This document shows positions 1 through 7,308 of a stretch of DNA of 8,424 nt, piece by piece (the stretch's first letter is position 1; every line of letters starts with the position of its first letter). The stretch is taken from NCBI GenBank assembly GCA_937128785.1, contig CAKZMS010000543.1:1-8424 (forward strand), given 5' to 3'. A program made the translations under genes and the position numbers. The DNA comes from an uncultured Opitutaceae bacterium. Lineage in GTDB: Bacteria; Verrucomicrobiota; Verrucomicrobiia; Opitutales; Opitutaceae. The notes below the pieces were generated by a model that made no database searches, was not told the origin of the DNA, and saw only the letters and a list, made by a program, of their open reading frames with translations.

Positions 1-1392
1 ATACATGATCTGGGCGTTGGTCTGGGAGTGTTCCACCGTCACGCCGTAGCCGCTGGTGATGGTAACTTTGGGCGCATACGTCAGAGACAGGTCGATGCTG
101 TTCCGATCATTGAAGCGATAGCCAAAACCGCCGGTGTAGTGTTCCTGTATCACGGCCGGGAACAGGCAGTTGAGGAATTGGCTGGGGATGGGGTTGTTGC
201 CGTAGTTGAAACCCGCGCGCAGGGTCAGGTTTTGCGTGGCCTCGTAGGCCGCGCCGAGTTGCACGACGGTCTGATCATCCCAATTTTGATAGAGGACGGC
301 GTCCATCTCTGTGCCGGCAAAGGGACCGTTGGCCGCATCGCCACTGGCGGTGAAGTTCATCGCAAATTCCTTCATCACGTCTTCCCACATGATCTGTCGA
401 ACATCGGCGACGAGTAGCCAGGCCGGGGTGGGCCGGTAGGCAAAGCCTGCGCCCAACAACGCCGGCCACTGGAAGTTGCGAACTTCGATATCACCACTGA
501 GCGCCTGGGGCATCTTGCCCATCCCGGGAATATCCAGCTGGAAGGCGAGGGAGTTGCCGGGAGCCTTGAGATCACCGAGATCGGTCTTGGAGTGATAGGT
601 GAGGCCAAACGTGAACTGCTCGTTCACTTCGTAGGTAAGGCCGAGTTTCCCGGCGTAACCGTCGCCGGAAGCCTCCCCGGTGAAGTCATTGTCATTGGTG
701 AAGTCGAAGTAGGCGTAATCCACCCCGGTGCCGGGGGGCATCTGCCCCATGACCTGGAAGAAACTCTGCACCAAGGTGCCGGATGCGGTGCCGAAATTCT
801 GCAGCCGCGGGTCGACCAGATCGAAGAACTGCGCGCCACTCATGGCCATTTGCAGGTCCATGCCGGCCCACACATAGTCGACGGTTGCTCCGAGTGTGAG
901 CTTCTCGTTTACCCGGTAGGACAGGGGCACGATGGCCCGGCCCACGGAAACTTCCGTGCGATTGACCAGATCGAATCCCAGGCCCCGCCATGAGTCCGGT
1001 TCATATTCGCACCCCATGCCTCCTTGGCCGAAGATGCCCAAACCGTAGGTGAAGTCACCGGCGTTGCGGGCGTAGCCGAATGCGGGCATGTAAAACGTGT
1101 TGGCCGAGGACTTGGCGGGGGCGCCCCCGGGACTGATCGCCACGATATCCGGACCGAGCACGCCCAGCGCGAGATCGAGTCGGGCTTGCTCTTCCATCAG
1201 CGAAAGCGTCGCGGGATTGTTGATTACCCCGGCGGTGCCATTGTCATAAGCAAGGGAGGCTCCGCCCATGGCAGTGGCAACGGGGCCGTAGCCCTCCATA
1301 TTCATGCCGTTGGTGGCGAGAGCGCGAGGGAGGAGACAAAAAGCCGTGGCCAGGGTCACGACGAGGGAGGAGAGGCGCATCAGAGAGTTCAT
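1..1392 (-). CDS. OmpP1/FadL-family outer-membrane transport protein, C-terminus outside window
   Basis: Likely outer-membrane beta-barrel that lets hydrophobic compounds (long-chain fatty acids, aromatics in known relatives) cross the outer membrane. The frame is open from an ATG at 1392 to position 1, giving 464 residues without a stop. The N-terminus is a good signal peptide: MRL near residue 5, a hydrophobic stretch at about 7-20, and a likely cut after ALA near residue 26. The mature start has the family hallmark, with GYGPVATAMGGASLAYDNG at about 34-52 followed by NNPATL at 58-63. The rest alternates aromatic-rich strands (FTYGLGIFGQGG, KLGLTYEVNEQFTFGLTYHS, QLGAAYEATQNLTLRAGFNYG) as expected for a barrel. 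No earlier in-frame start exists because a TAA lies at 1431-1429; an ATG at 1380 is an alternative. No Shine-Dalgarno sequence precedes either start. A terminator separates it from the upstream efflux cluster, so it is probably its own unit. The substrate is unknown. Confidence 0.9.
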   Translation of the reverse strand, partial: MNSLMRLSSLVVTLATAFCLLPRALATNGMNMEGYGPVATAMGGASLAYDNGTAGVINNPATLSLMEEQARLDLALGVLGPDIVAISPGGAPAKSSANTFYMPAFGYARNAGDFTYGLGIFGQGGMGCEYEPDSWRGLGFDLVNRTEVSVGRAIVPLSYRVNEKLTLGATVDYVWAGMDLQMAMSGAQFFDLVDPRLQNFGTASGTLVQSFFQVMGQMPPGTGVDYAYFDFTNDNDFTGEASGDGYAGKLGLTYEVNEQFTFGLTYHSKTDLGDLKAPGNSLAFQLDIPGMGKMPQALSGDIEVRNFQWPALLGAGFAYRPTPAWLLVADVRQIMWEDVMKEFAMNFTASGDAANGPFAGTEMDAVLYQNWDDQTVVQLGAAYEATQNLTLRAGFNYGNNPIPSQFLNCLFPAVIQEHYTGGFGYRFNDRNSIDLSLTYAPKVTITSGYGVTVEHSQTNAQIMY

Positions 1393-1421
1393 GGAACGGG
1401 ACGCACGCGGCTGGCGTGGAG

Positions 1422-1459
1422 TTAAGGATTAAGGGGTTGGACCAAAGCCTCCTCCTTTT
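1422..1459 (-). other. Shine-Dalgarno-like purine tract with a possible 7-codon leader ORF
   Basis: The minus strand reads AAAAGGAGGAGG at 1459-1448, an almost perfect ribosome-binding sequence, but it lies about 55 bases before the FadL-family start. The only start codon at suitable spacing is a TTG at 1445, which opens a frame encoding MVQPLNP and stops at TAA (1424-1422). It might be a leader peptide, a ribosome standby site, or chance. The FadL-family gene itself has no such sequence near its ATG. Confidence 0.2.
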
Positions 1460-1492
1460 CAGCCCAACCGGCTCCGCATCCCTTGGTTCACA

Positions 1493-1560
1493 TGCACTAA
1501 AAATTGTTAAATACGCATATACTCATAAATAAACTGGCCACATTTCCCAAACAATCGCTC
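1493..1560 (-). promoter_or_regulatory. AT-rich intergenic segment, possible promoter for the FadL-family gene
   Basis: This stretch is much richer in A and T than the surrounding GC-rich DNA and lies between the terminator of the efflux cluster and the FadL-family gene, where a promoter is expected. On the minus strand a TTGTTT at 1554-1549 sits 17 bases before TATTTA at 1531-1526, and TATATG occurs at 1521-1516. None of these is a good match to a sigma-70 promoter, so the exact element is not assigned. Confidence 0.3.
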
Positions 1561-1580
1561 CTAGCTATGTTCGAGCTCCT

Positions 1581-1640
1581 AACTGAATAAAAAAGAACCC
1601 GGACCCGTTTCCGGACTCAGGATCGGGGTTCGATTCAGTT
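1581..1640. repeat. Outer 8-bp inverted repeat enclosing the terminator
   Basis: On the plus strand AACTGAAT at 1581-1588 is the exact reverse complement of ATTCAGTT at 1633-1640. The two arms enclose the whole terminator hairpin and its T-tract. The upper arm overlaps the stop codon of the DUF2202 gene (1637-1635). The RNA could therefore form a longer, two-part hairpin with the T-tract as an internal bulge. Confidence 0.6.
1589..1631 (-). terminator. Rho-independent terminator after the DUF2202 gene
   Basis: On the minus strand GAACCCCGATCC (1631-1620) pairs with GGGTCCGGGTTC (1606-1595). The stem has 11 pairs, including one G-T wobble, and one C-C mismatch. The loop is 13 bases (1619-1607). 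Six T residues follow directly (1594-1589). The position just after the last gene of the cluster fits an operon end. An outer 8-bp inverted repeat flanks the structure and is listed separately. Confidence 0.82.
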
Positions 1641-2327
1641 TAAAATCGCGGCGAACTCGGCGGAAGATAGGACCACAGGTTCGTAGCTCGCGCCGCGTCT
1701 TTGGAGATTTCGCACGAATGCATTCAGGTGATGTTGGCTGCCGGTTTCGAGTTGTTGAATCACGCGGCGGGCCGTGGCGTCCTCAATGAGTTCTGCCAAT
1801 TCGCGCAGGTCGGCGATATCCCGCTCCTCGATCAAAGCTCCGACTTTAAGCGCTTCGATTTCGCTTTGCTGACCGCGAGCGATGAGGTCGCGTTGCATTG
1901 TCGCCAAATCAGGATTGGGTGCGATCTCTTCGAGATTGATGCCGGCGGCTCGAAGCAGGTCGCGCATAGCTTGGGCGTGGCGATCCTCGGCCCGGGGAAT
2001 GTTCTGGAAGGGGTGGGCACTATAGGTTTCGCCAAGAGTGCGATAGACGTTGGTGGCGAGATTTTCCTCCTCCCATTGCAGGATCAAACGTTCGCGAGCC
2101 TCGGGGGAAAGGCTGACGGCGTCGTTTGCCACCTTCAGATCCAGCCCGCATGCACCACCACCGTCACCGCCTTCACCGCATGCCCCGGCGTTGCAACCGG
2201 AGGTCACGGGCTCGGGCCCAGCGCTGGTGCTACAGCAGCCGCCGGCGTTTGGGTTGCCACTCCACAGTGGAGACAGGGCAAGGGCGAACGAGCAGGCGAG
2301 GGTGATGATCAAGCGTCGGGAGTTCAT
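1635..2327 (-). CDS. Exported DUF2202 ferritin-like protein with Cys/Gly-rich linker
   Basis: Predicted 230-residue exported protein; the function of the DUF2202 family is not established. Residues 1-24 look like a signal peptide (MNSRR, then a hydrophobic stretch). Residues 31-60 form a Gly-rich linker with five cysteines (C31, C32, C45, C50, C60). From about 75 to 212 the DUF2202 helical domain follows, with a typical ferritin-like set of possible metal ligands: EEENLATNVY at 86-95, AEDRH at 113-117, IEERDIADL at 166-174 and GSQHHLNAF at 196-204. The open frame extends upstream to a possible start at 2495, but that would overlap the preceding gene and put an Arg-rich segment before the signal peptide, so the ATG at 2327 is preferred. 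No Shine-Dalgarno sequence is seen. It starts 26 bp after the heme-protein gene and is the last gene before the terminator. Metal content is inferred only. Confidence 0.87.
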   Translation of the reverse strand: MNSRRLIITLACSFALALSPLWSGNPNAGGCCSTSAGPEPVTSGCNAGACGEGGDGGGACGLDLKVANDAVSLSPEARERLILQWEEENLATNVYRTLGETYSAHPFQNIPRAEDRHAQAMRDLLRAAGINLEEIAPNPDLATMQRDLIARGQQSEIEALKVGALIEERDIADLRELAELIEDATARRVIQQLETGSQHHLNAFVRNLQRRGASYEPVVLSSAEFAAILN

Positions 2328-2353
2328 GATGAGGTTGGTCGTGAGGGGATTTT

Positions 2354-2992
2354 TCAGGGAGTCACCGAGATACGAATGAGTCCGCGCCAGTCGCCTTCGG
2401 CGTAGCCGGTGGCGGTGTCCAGCGGATAGCGTTGTGCCAGGGTGTTCCGTAGGTCGGCCGAAAAGGAGTCCGAGTCTCCGTGGCAGGCCAGACACTGGGC
2501 TGCGACGGAGAGCGGCTTATAGACCCGAATTTCCTCGGGCTCGCCGGATGGCCCGGCGAGCTCCTGCACCAGCAGAGGAGGAAGGGGTTTGCCGGTTGAA
2601 ATAATGCGGGCCACTCGATCCAGAGCGTCCTGCTCGGCGGGGTCGGGAGAGTTTGCAGGATTGCGCACCTGCAGGCTCGTGCGCTTGACGGCCGTGACCG
2701 CAGAGGGTCCGTCTTGTTTGCTTTGGTAGGTAAGTGCGGGGGCTTGAGTTTGGCATACTTCGACACCGTTGGTGGGCCCACCTTCCTGCACGGCCTGCGT
2801 CAGCGCACTGGACAGATTGGTGACCAGGATTTGGAGGGTCGCCTTGGCGTCGTTGATCTGGTCGGCGATCGCGGGATCGGATGGCTCGAGCCACTGCGGG
2901 GAACCCTCATCAGCGCCTGCGAGCCAGGAAGAGGCGGAGATCAACAGACTCGCGGTGGAGGCACGGAAAAGAAACGGAGGGAATATCTTCAC
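2354..2992 (-). CDS. Exported monoheme c-type protein, Tll0287-like/DUF3365 family
   Basis: Predicted 212-residue periplasmic heme protein. It starts with a signal peptide ([10 protein letters not shown], then a hydrophobic stretch, likely cut after AGA near residue 27). A single heme c site, CLACH, lies at residues 167-171. The C-terminal block has the family signature [19 protein letters not shown] at 188-206. C80, in [11 protein letters not shown], matches the conserved cysteine that I recall as the second heme ligand in the cyanobacterial protein Tll0287, whose fold resembles a PAS sensor domain. The start is GTG at 2992; its bases form a GTGA overlap with the stop of the RND permease gene, which suggests translational coupling. 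The role is unknown: electron transfer or redox/ligand sensing are both plausible. The family assignment is secure from the heme motif and C-terminus together. Confidence 0.9.
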   Translation of the reverse strand: MKIFPPFLFRASTASLLISASSWLAGADEGSPQWLEPSDPAIADQINDAKATLQILVTNLSSALTQAVQEGGPTNGVEVCQTQAPALTYQSKQDGPSAVTAVKRTSLQVRNPANSPDPAEQDALDRVARIISTGKPLPPLLVQELAGPSGEPEEIRVYKPLSVAAQCLACHGDSDSFSADLRNTLAQRYPLDTATGYAEGDWRGLIRISVTP

Positions 2993-5900
2993 GGGGTGGA
3001 ATCCGGGGTGTCTTTATTGGCCATGAAGTAGAGCACCGGCACGGCCATGCGGCTGATGAAGAGAGAAGCGATCTCGCCGAACATGAGGCTGATCGCCAGG
3101 CCTTGAAAAAGCGGGTCGGCCAGAATCACGCTCGCGCCCACGACGACCGCGAGGGCCGTCAACAGCATGGGCCGGAAGCGCACCGCGCCGGCGTCGACCA
3201 CAGCGTCCCGGAGTTTGAGTCCGTCCCGGCGGCGGAGTTCGATGAAATCGACCAGGATGATGGAATTGCGCACCACGATGCCGGCTCCCGCCATGAAACC
3301 GATCATCGACGTGGCGGTGAAGAATGCGCCCATCGCCCAGTGGGCCGGTAGGATACCGATGAGCGAGAACGGAATGGCCGCCATCACCACGAGCGGGGTG
3401 ACGTAGCTGCGGAACCAACCCACCATCAACATCGCGATCAGGATGAGGACGGCGGCAAACGCGATACCCAGGTCGCGAAAGACCTCCAGCGTGATGTGCC
3501 ATTCGCCGTCCCACTTGATGGACGGTTGGGTATCATCCGGGGGCAGGTTGAGGTGGTAGATATCGAGGTCTTCGTCCCGCGCGCCGTAGTCGCGGGCATC
3601 GAGATCGAGTAGTTTCAGGTGCAGCCCAAACAACGCGTAGGCCGGACTTTCCACTGCCCCGGCGACATCGGCGGTGACGTAGGTGACGGATTTCAGATTC
3701 TTGCGATAGAGGCTGCGCTCGCGCACCTCCGGCTTAACCGTGACGAGCTCGGAGAGCGCGACCAACGGGGCCGTGGAATCGAGGTCGGAGCGGACCTGCA
3801 GCGCGAGCAGTTCCTCCGGGGTGGTACGGGCACTGGCGGGAAGCTCCAGAATGATATTCACGTCCTCCCGCTCATGGGGCTGGTGCAGGAGATCCACGGT
3901 CTGACCGCCCACCGCCAGAGCCAGCGTGCGTGAGATGGTGGCCGTGCTGATGCCGTGCAGCGCCGCCTTTTCCTTGTCGACGACGTAGGTGAGTTTGGGC
4001 TGCGCGGCTTCGACATACCAGTCCAGGTCGACGACGCCTTCGGTGTCGGCCATGATGTCGCGCACCTTGGTCGCGAGGGCCAGGCGTTGTTCCTCGTCCG
4101 GGCCGTAGATTTCGGCGACGATACTCTGCAGCACCGGCGGGCCGGGCGGGACCTCGGCGACGACGACGACGGCACCGTGTTTTTCGGCGATGGGTGCGAC
4201 GTCGAGGCGGATGCGTTTGGCGATCGCGTGGCTTTGGTCTGCGCGCTCACCTTTGCTTACGAGGTTGACCTGGATATCGGCCACGTTGGGTCCGCTCCGC
4301 ATGAAGTAGTGCCGCACGAGGCCGTTGAAGTTAAAGGGCGAGGCGGTGCCGCTGTAGATCTGGTAGTCGCGCACCTCCGGGTGGGTTGCGATGGCCGCGG
4401 CCATTTCCTGAGCGATGGCCGTGGTCTGTTCGAGGGTGGTGCCTTCCGGAGTGTCGATCACCACCTGGAACTCCGACTTGTTGTCGAAGGGCAGCATCTT
4501 GATCTGCACGGCGCCGAAGAGGACCAAGGCGGTTGATCCCGCCAACAGCACGAGGATGCCGACAAGGAAGGACCAGCGCCAGCCGGCACTATCGAGCAGG
4601 GGGTCCATCACCCGGTGATAAAGACGGGTGGACCAGTCGTTGTGCTCGCCATAATGGCCGTCATCGGAGGTTTTGGGTTGGTTGGCTTGAGCGGTGAAAC
4701 GGCGCCGCAGTACCCGCACCGCGGCCCAAGGGGTGATGGTGAAGGCGATGACCAACGAGAACAACATGGCGGCCGTGGAACCGATGGGGATGGGCCGCAT
4801 GTAGGGCCCCATCAGACCACCCACGAATGCCATGGGGAGGATGGCGGCGATCACCGCCCAAGTGGCCAGCACGGTGGGATTGCCGACCTCGTCCACGGCT
4901 TCCAAAGCGACTTGGCTGAGTGATTTTTCGCGCGCGCCCGGCATGCGCACATGGCGCACGATGTTTTCCACCACCACGATCGCGTCGTCGACCAGGATGC
5001 CGATGGAGAAGATCAGCGCGAACAACGTGATGCGGTTCAGCGTGTATCCATAAAGGTAGAACACCAGCAGGGTAAGGGCGAGGGTGGAGGGGATGGCGAG
5101 GAGCACCACCAACGACTCGCGCCAGCCGAGGAAAAAGAGGATGAGCACGGCGACGCCAAACACGGCGATACCCATGTGCAGGAGCAGCTCGTTGCTTTTC
5201 TCCGCGGCGGTGTGGCCGTAGTCCCGCGTGACGGTCAATTCGACGTCCGCCGGCAACAGGGTGCCGCGCAGGGTGTCGATCTTCGCCATGATTTCGTTCA
5301 CGACGTCGATGGCGTTGGCACCCGGTCGTTTGGCCACGGAAAGGGTGACGGCCGCCGCCAGTTCCGTGCCGGGGGAGCCATGGAGCACGTAGTCGACGGG
5401 TTCCTCGGCGGTGTCGCTGATGGCGGCGACATCGCGCAGCGCAATGGGGCGGCCCTGCCAAACACCCACTACCACATTGCCCACATCCTCGGCATCCCGC
5501 AGGAAACTGCCGGTCTCGAGTAGGATCTCCGTATTGGCAAATGGCCGGGAGCCATGCTTGTGCGCCTGATTGGCTCCGGCGATCGCCCGGTTGACGGTTT
5601 CGGGGGTCAGACCGCGGGCGGCGAGAGCGGCGGGATCAAGCGCGACCCGCACCGCCCGACGGACCCCGCCGATGAGTGTGGTTTCCGCCGTTTGATCGAC
5701 GGTTTTGACCGCCTCGTCGAGTTGCGCACCCAGACGGCGAAGGGTGAGATGATCCTGCGTGTGACTGTGCAGGGTGAGGGCGAGAATCGGCACATCATCG
5801 ATTGTCCGGGGTTTGATCAGTGGCTGGCTGACCCCGGGCGGGATACGGTCAAAGTTGGCCTGCAATTTTTGATTCAACCGGATGAGGGCCGCCTCGATGT

Positions 5901-6246
5901 CGGTGCCCACGACAAAGCGCACGATGATCATCGCACCACCCGGAGATGAGGTGGAGTAAAGGTATTCCACGTCGGGGATTTCCCACAGGAGTTGTTCCAT
6001 GGGACGGGTGACCCGGTTCTCCACTTCAGTGGGCGTGGCACCCGGCATGCGGACGAAGACGTCGATCATGGGCACCTTGATCTGGGGCTCCTCTTCGCGC
6101 GGCAGTTGGAGCACGGCGAACAGCCCCAGCAGGATCGAGGCGATGACCGCGATGGGCGTCAGCTTCGAGTCGACAAACAGCGCCGCCAGGCGGCCACTGA
6201 TGCCGAACCGCGACGAGGGGGGAGAGGCGTGGGTTGAGGCGCTCAT
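2989..6246 (-). CDS. RND-family efflux permease (AcrB-type inner-membrane pump)
   Basis: Proton-driven inner-membrane pump of the tripartite efflux system, 1085 residues, close to the usual AcrB-type size. The first membrane helix lies at about 30-48, followed by the porter region with [18 protein letters not shown] at 68-85. Helices run from about 356 to 510, and the paired proton-relay aspartates D420-D421 are present in [14 protein letters not shown] hydrophilic cytoplasmic linker spans about 512-550. The second half begins with a helix at about 558-580, has a periplasmic region to about 920, and ends with helices from about 925. In the last block [14 protein letters not shown]993 takes the place of the lysine found in AcrB. 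A segment at about 861-916, ending in WDGEW, is not part of classic AcrB as I recall it. It starts 10 bp after the adaptor gene and overlaps the heme-protein gene by 4 bp. Substrate class (drug, metal or other) cannot be decided from sequence. Confidence 0.96.
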   Translation of the reverse strand: MSASTHASPPSSRFGISGRLAALFVDSKLTPIAVIASILLGLFAVLQLPREEEPQIKVPMIDVFVRMPGATPTEVENRVTRPMEQLLWEIPDVEYLYSTSSPGGAMIIVRFVVGTDIEAALIRLNQKLQANFDRIPPGVSQPLIKPRTIDDVPILALTLHSHTQDHLTLRRLGAQLDEAVKTVDQTAETTLIGGVRRAVRVALDPAALAARGLTPETVNRAIAGANQAHKHGSRPFANTEILLETGSFLRDAEDVGNVVVGVWQGRPIALRDVAAISDTAEEPVDYVLHGSPGTELAAAVTLSVAKRPGANAIDVVNEIMAKIDTLRGTLLPADVELTVTRDYGHTAAEKSNELLLHMGIAVFGVAVLILFFLGWRESLVVLLAIPSTLALTLLVFYLYGYTLNRITLFALIFSIGILVDDAIVVVENIVRHVRMPGAREKSLSQVALEAVDEVGNPTVLATWAVIAAILPMAFVGGLMGPYMRPIPIGSTAAMLFSLVIAFTITPWAAVRVLRRRFTAQANQPKTSDDGHYGEHNDWSTRLYHRVMDPLLDSAGWRWSFLVGILVLLAGSTALVLFGAVQIKMLPFDNKSEFQVVIDTPEGTTLEQTTAIAQEMAAAIATHPEVRDYQIYSGTASPFNFNGLVRHYFMRSGPNVADIQVNLVSKGERADQSHAIAKRIRLDVAPIAEKHGAVVVVAEVPPGPPVLQSIVAEIYGPDEEQRLALATKVRDIMADTEGVVDLDWYVEAAQPKLTYVVDKEKAALHGISTATISRTLALAVGGQTVDLLHQPHEREDVNIILELPASARTTPEELLALQVRSDLDSTAPLVALSELVTVKPEVRERSLYRKNLKSVTYVTADVAGAVESPAYALFGLHLKLLDLDARDYGARDEDLDIYHLNLPPDDTQPSIKWDGEWHITLEVFRDLGIAFAAVLILIAMLMVGWFRSYVTPLVVMAAIPFSLIGILPAHWAMGAFFTATSMIGFMAGAGIVVRNSIILVDFIELRRRDGLKLRDAVVDAGAVRFRPMLLTALAVVVGASVILADPLFQGLAISLMFGEIASLFISRMAVPVLYFMANKDTPDSTP

Positions 6247-6256
6247 CTTCGTCGCA

Positions 6257-7276
6257 TCAACGGTTCACGGGTTGGCCATCCCGCAGGTGGGCAGGAGGCT
6301 GCGTCACGATGGTCTCGCCCGGATTGAGGCCCGAGAGAATGATGGCGCGGTCGCCCTCGGTGCGACCGACTTTCACGAGCCGCATCGAAGCCCGACCGTC
6401 GGCCACGACGAAGACGCGTTGCATCTGGCCGAAGGCTGAAATCGATGACGTGGGCACCGCCATCAGGGTGGCGGTTTGGTCGGGCCAGGACACCCGCACG
6501 AACTGTCCTGGTGAGGCCGCCGTGCCGGCCGGCAAAGCGAGTCGCACCAACCGGCTGCGCGTGGTGGCGTCGGCGGCGGGCGCTACTTCGGTGATGTTGG
6601 CCGCCACATTCCGCGCGTCGTCGAGTTCGATCCCAACGGTCTCACCCACGGGCAGCAAGGTGAGGGATTCCGGAACCGCGACCTGAACCTCTAATTGAAA
6701 GCCCTGGATGGCAAAGAGCGGGACACCGGGAGCGGCGAGATCGCCGGTTTCGGTGAGGCGGCTCGTGACGACACCGGAGAAGGGGGCGGTGACCTCGGTC
6801 TGCGCGAGGCGGGCGGTTGCTCCCTCCAGGTGGGCGGCCGCTATACGACGTTGGTCCTCAAGATTCTGCACCGTTTCCTCGGTGGAGGCGCCGCGGGCCA
6901 AGAGGTCGGCTTCCCGGTGGTGGTTGCGGGTGGCAAGATCGAGAGCGGCGCGGGCTTGCGCGACGGCTGCCGTGAGTTCCGGGGCGGAAATGCGCACCAG
7001 GACTTCACCGGCTTCCACGGCTTGGCCAACGGCGGGACTGGCAGTCACCGTGCCCATGATTTCCGCCGCGACGGTCGCGCGGGACGTGGCCTGGATCGTG
7101 CCCGGAAGTCGACGACTGGGGGCCTCCGTTTGGGTGGTGACCGTGGTGGTGGCGACGTCAATGGAGGGCTGGGAGGCAGCCGTCGATGCGGCGGCTGAAT
7201 CCGCCCGGTCGCCACAGGCAGTGAATGCCAGCGAGGCTGCGGTGGCGGCGATAAGAGGGAAAAGCGATGGTTTCAT
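6257..7276 (-). CDS. RND efflux membrane-fusion (periplasmic adaptor) lipoprotein
   Basis: Adaptor that bridges the RND permease and the TolC-family channel, 339 residues. The N-terminus is a lipoprotein signal with AFTAC at 17-21, so C21 is probably lipidated and anchored in a membrane. A Ser/Thr/Ala-rich spacer follows. The family order is visible: first half of the lipoyl-like domain at about 55-97 ([34 protein letters not shown]), a short alpha-helical hairpin at about 98-160, the second lipoyl half with [20 protein letters not shown] at 160-179, a beta-barrel region at about 190-270, and a membrane-proximal domain to the end ([13 protein letters not shown]). The hairpin is short compared with AcrA. 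No His-rich metal-binding tail is seen. It starts 32 bp after the TolC-family gene and ends 10 bp before the permease gene. Confidence 0.95.
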   Translation of the reverse strand: MKPSLFPLIAATAASLAFTACGDRADSAAASTAASQPSIDVATTTVTTQTEAPSRRLPGTIQATSRATVAAEIMGTVTASPAVGQAVEAGEVLVRISAPELTAAVAQARAALDLATRNHHREADLLARGASTEETVQNLEDQRRIAAAHLEGATARLAQTEVTAPFSGVVTSRLTETGDLAAPGVPLFAIQGFQLEVQVAVPESLTLLPVGETVGIELDDARNVAANITEVAPAADATTRSRLVRLALPAGTAASPGQFVRVSWPDQTATLMAVPTSSISAFGQMQRVFVVADGRASMRLVKVGRTEGDRAIILSGLNPGETIVTQPPAHLRDGQPVNR

Positions 7277-7308
7277 CGGACAGAGGGATGGGTGGAGATG
7301 GCAGAAAA

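Noticed and set aside
2292..2303. Possible lipobox (TLAC at residues 9-12) in the DUF2202 protein
   Set aside because: The cysteine comes too early, inside the hydrophobic core, and the residue at -3 is threonine rather than leucine.
2328..2495. N-terminal extension of the DUF2202 protein to a start at 2495
   Set aside because: It would overlap the preceding gene by about 140 bp and place an Arg-rich segment before an obvious signal peptide.
4661..5461. Long minus-strand frame of 266 codons inside the permease gene
   Set aside because: It is out of frame with the permease, is dominated by Arg, His, Gly and Pro, and has no domain resemblance.
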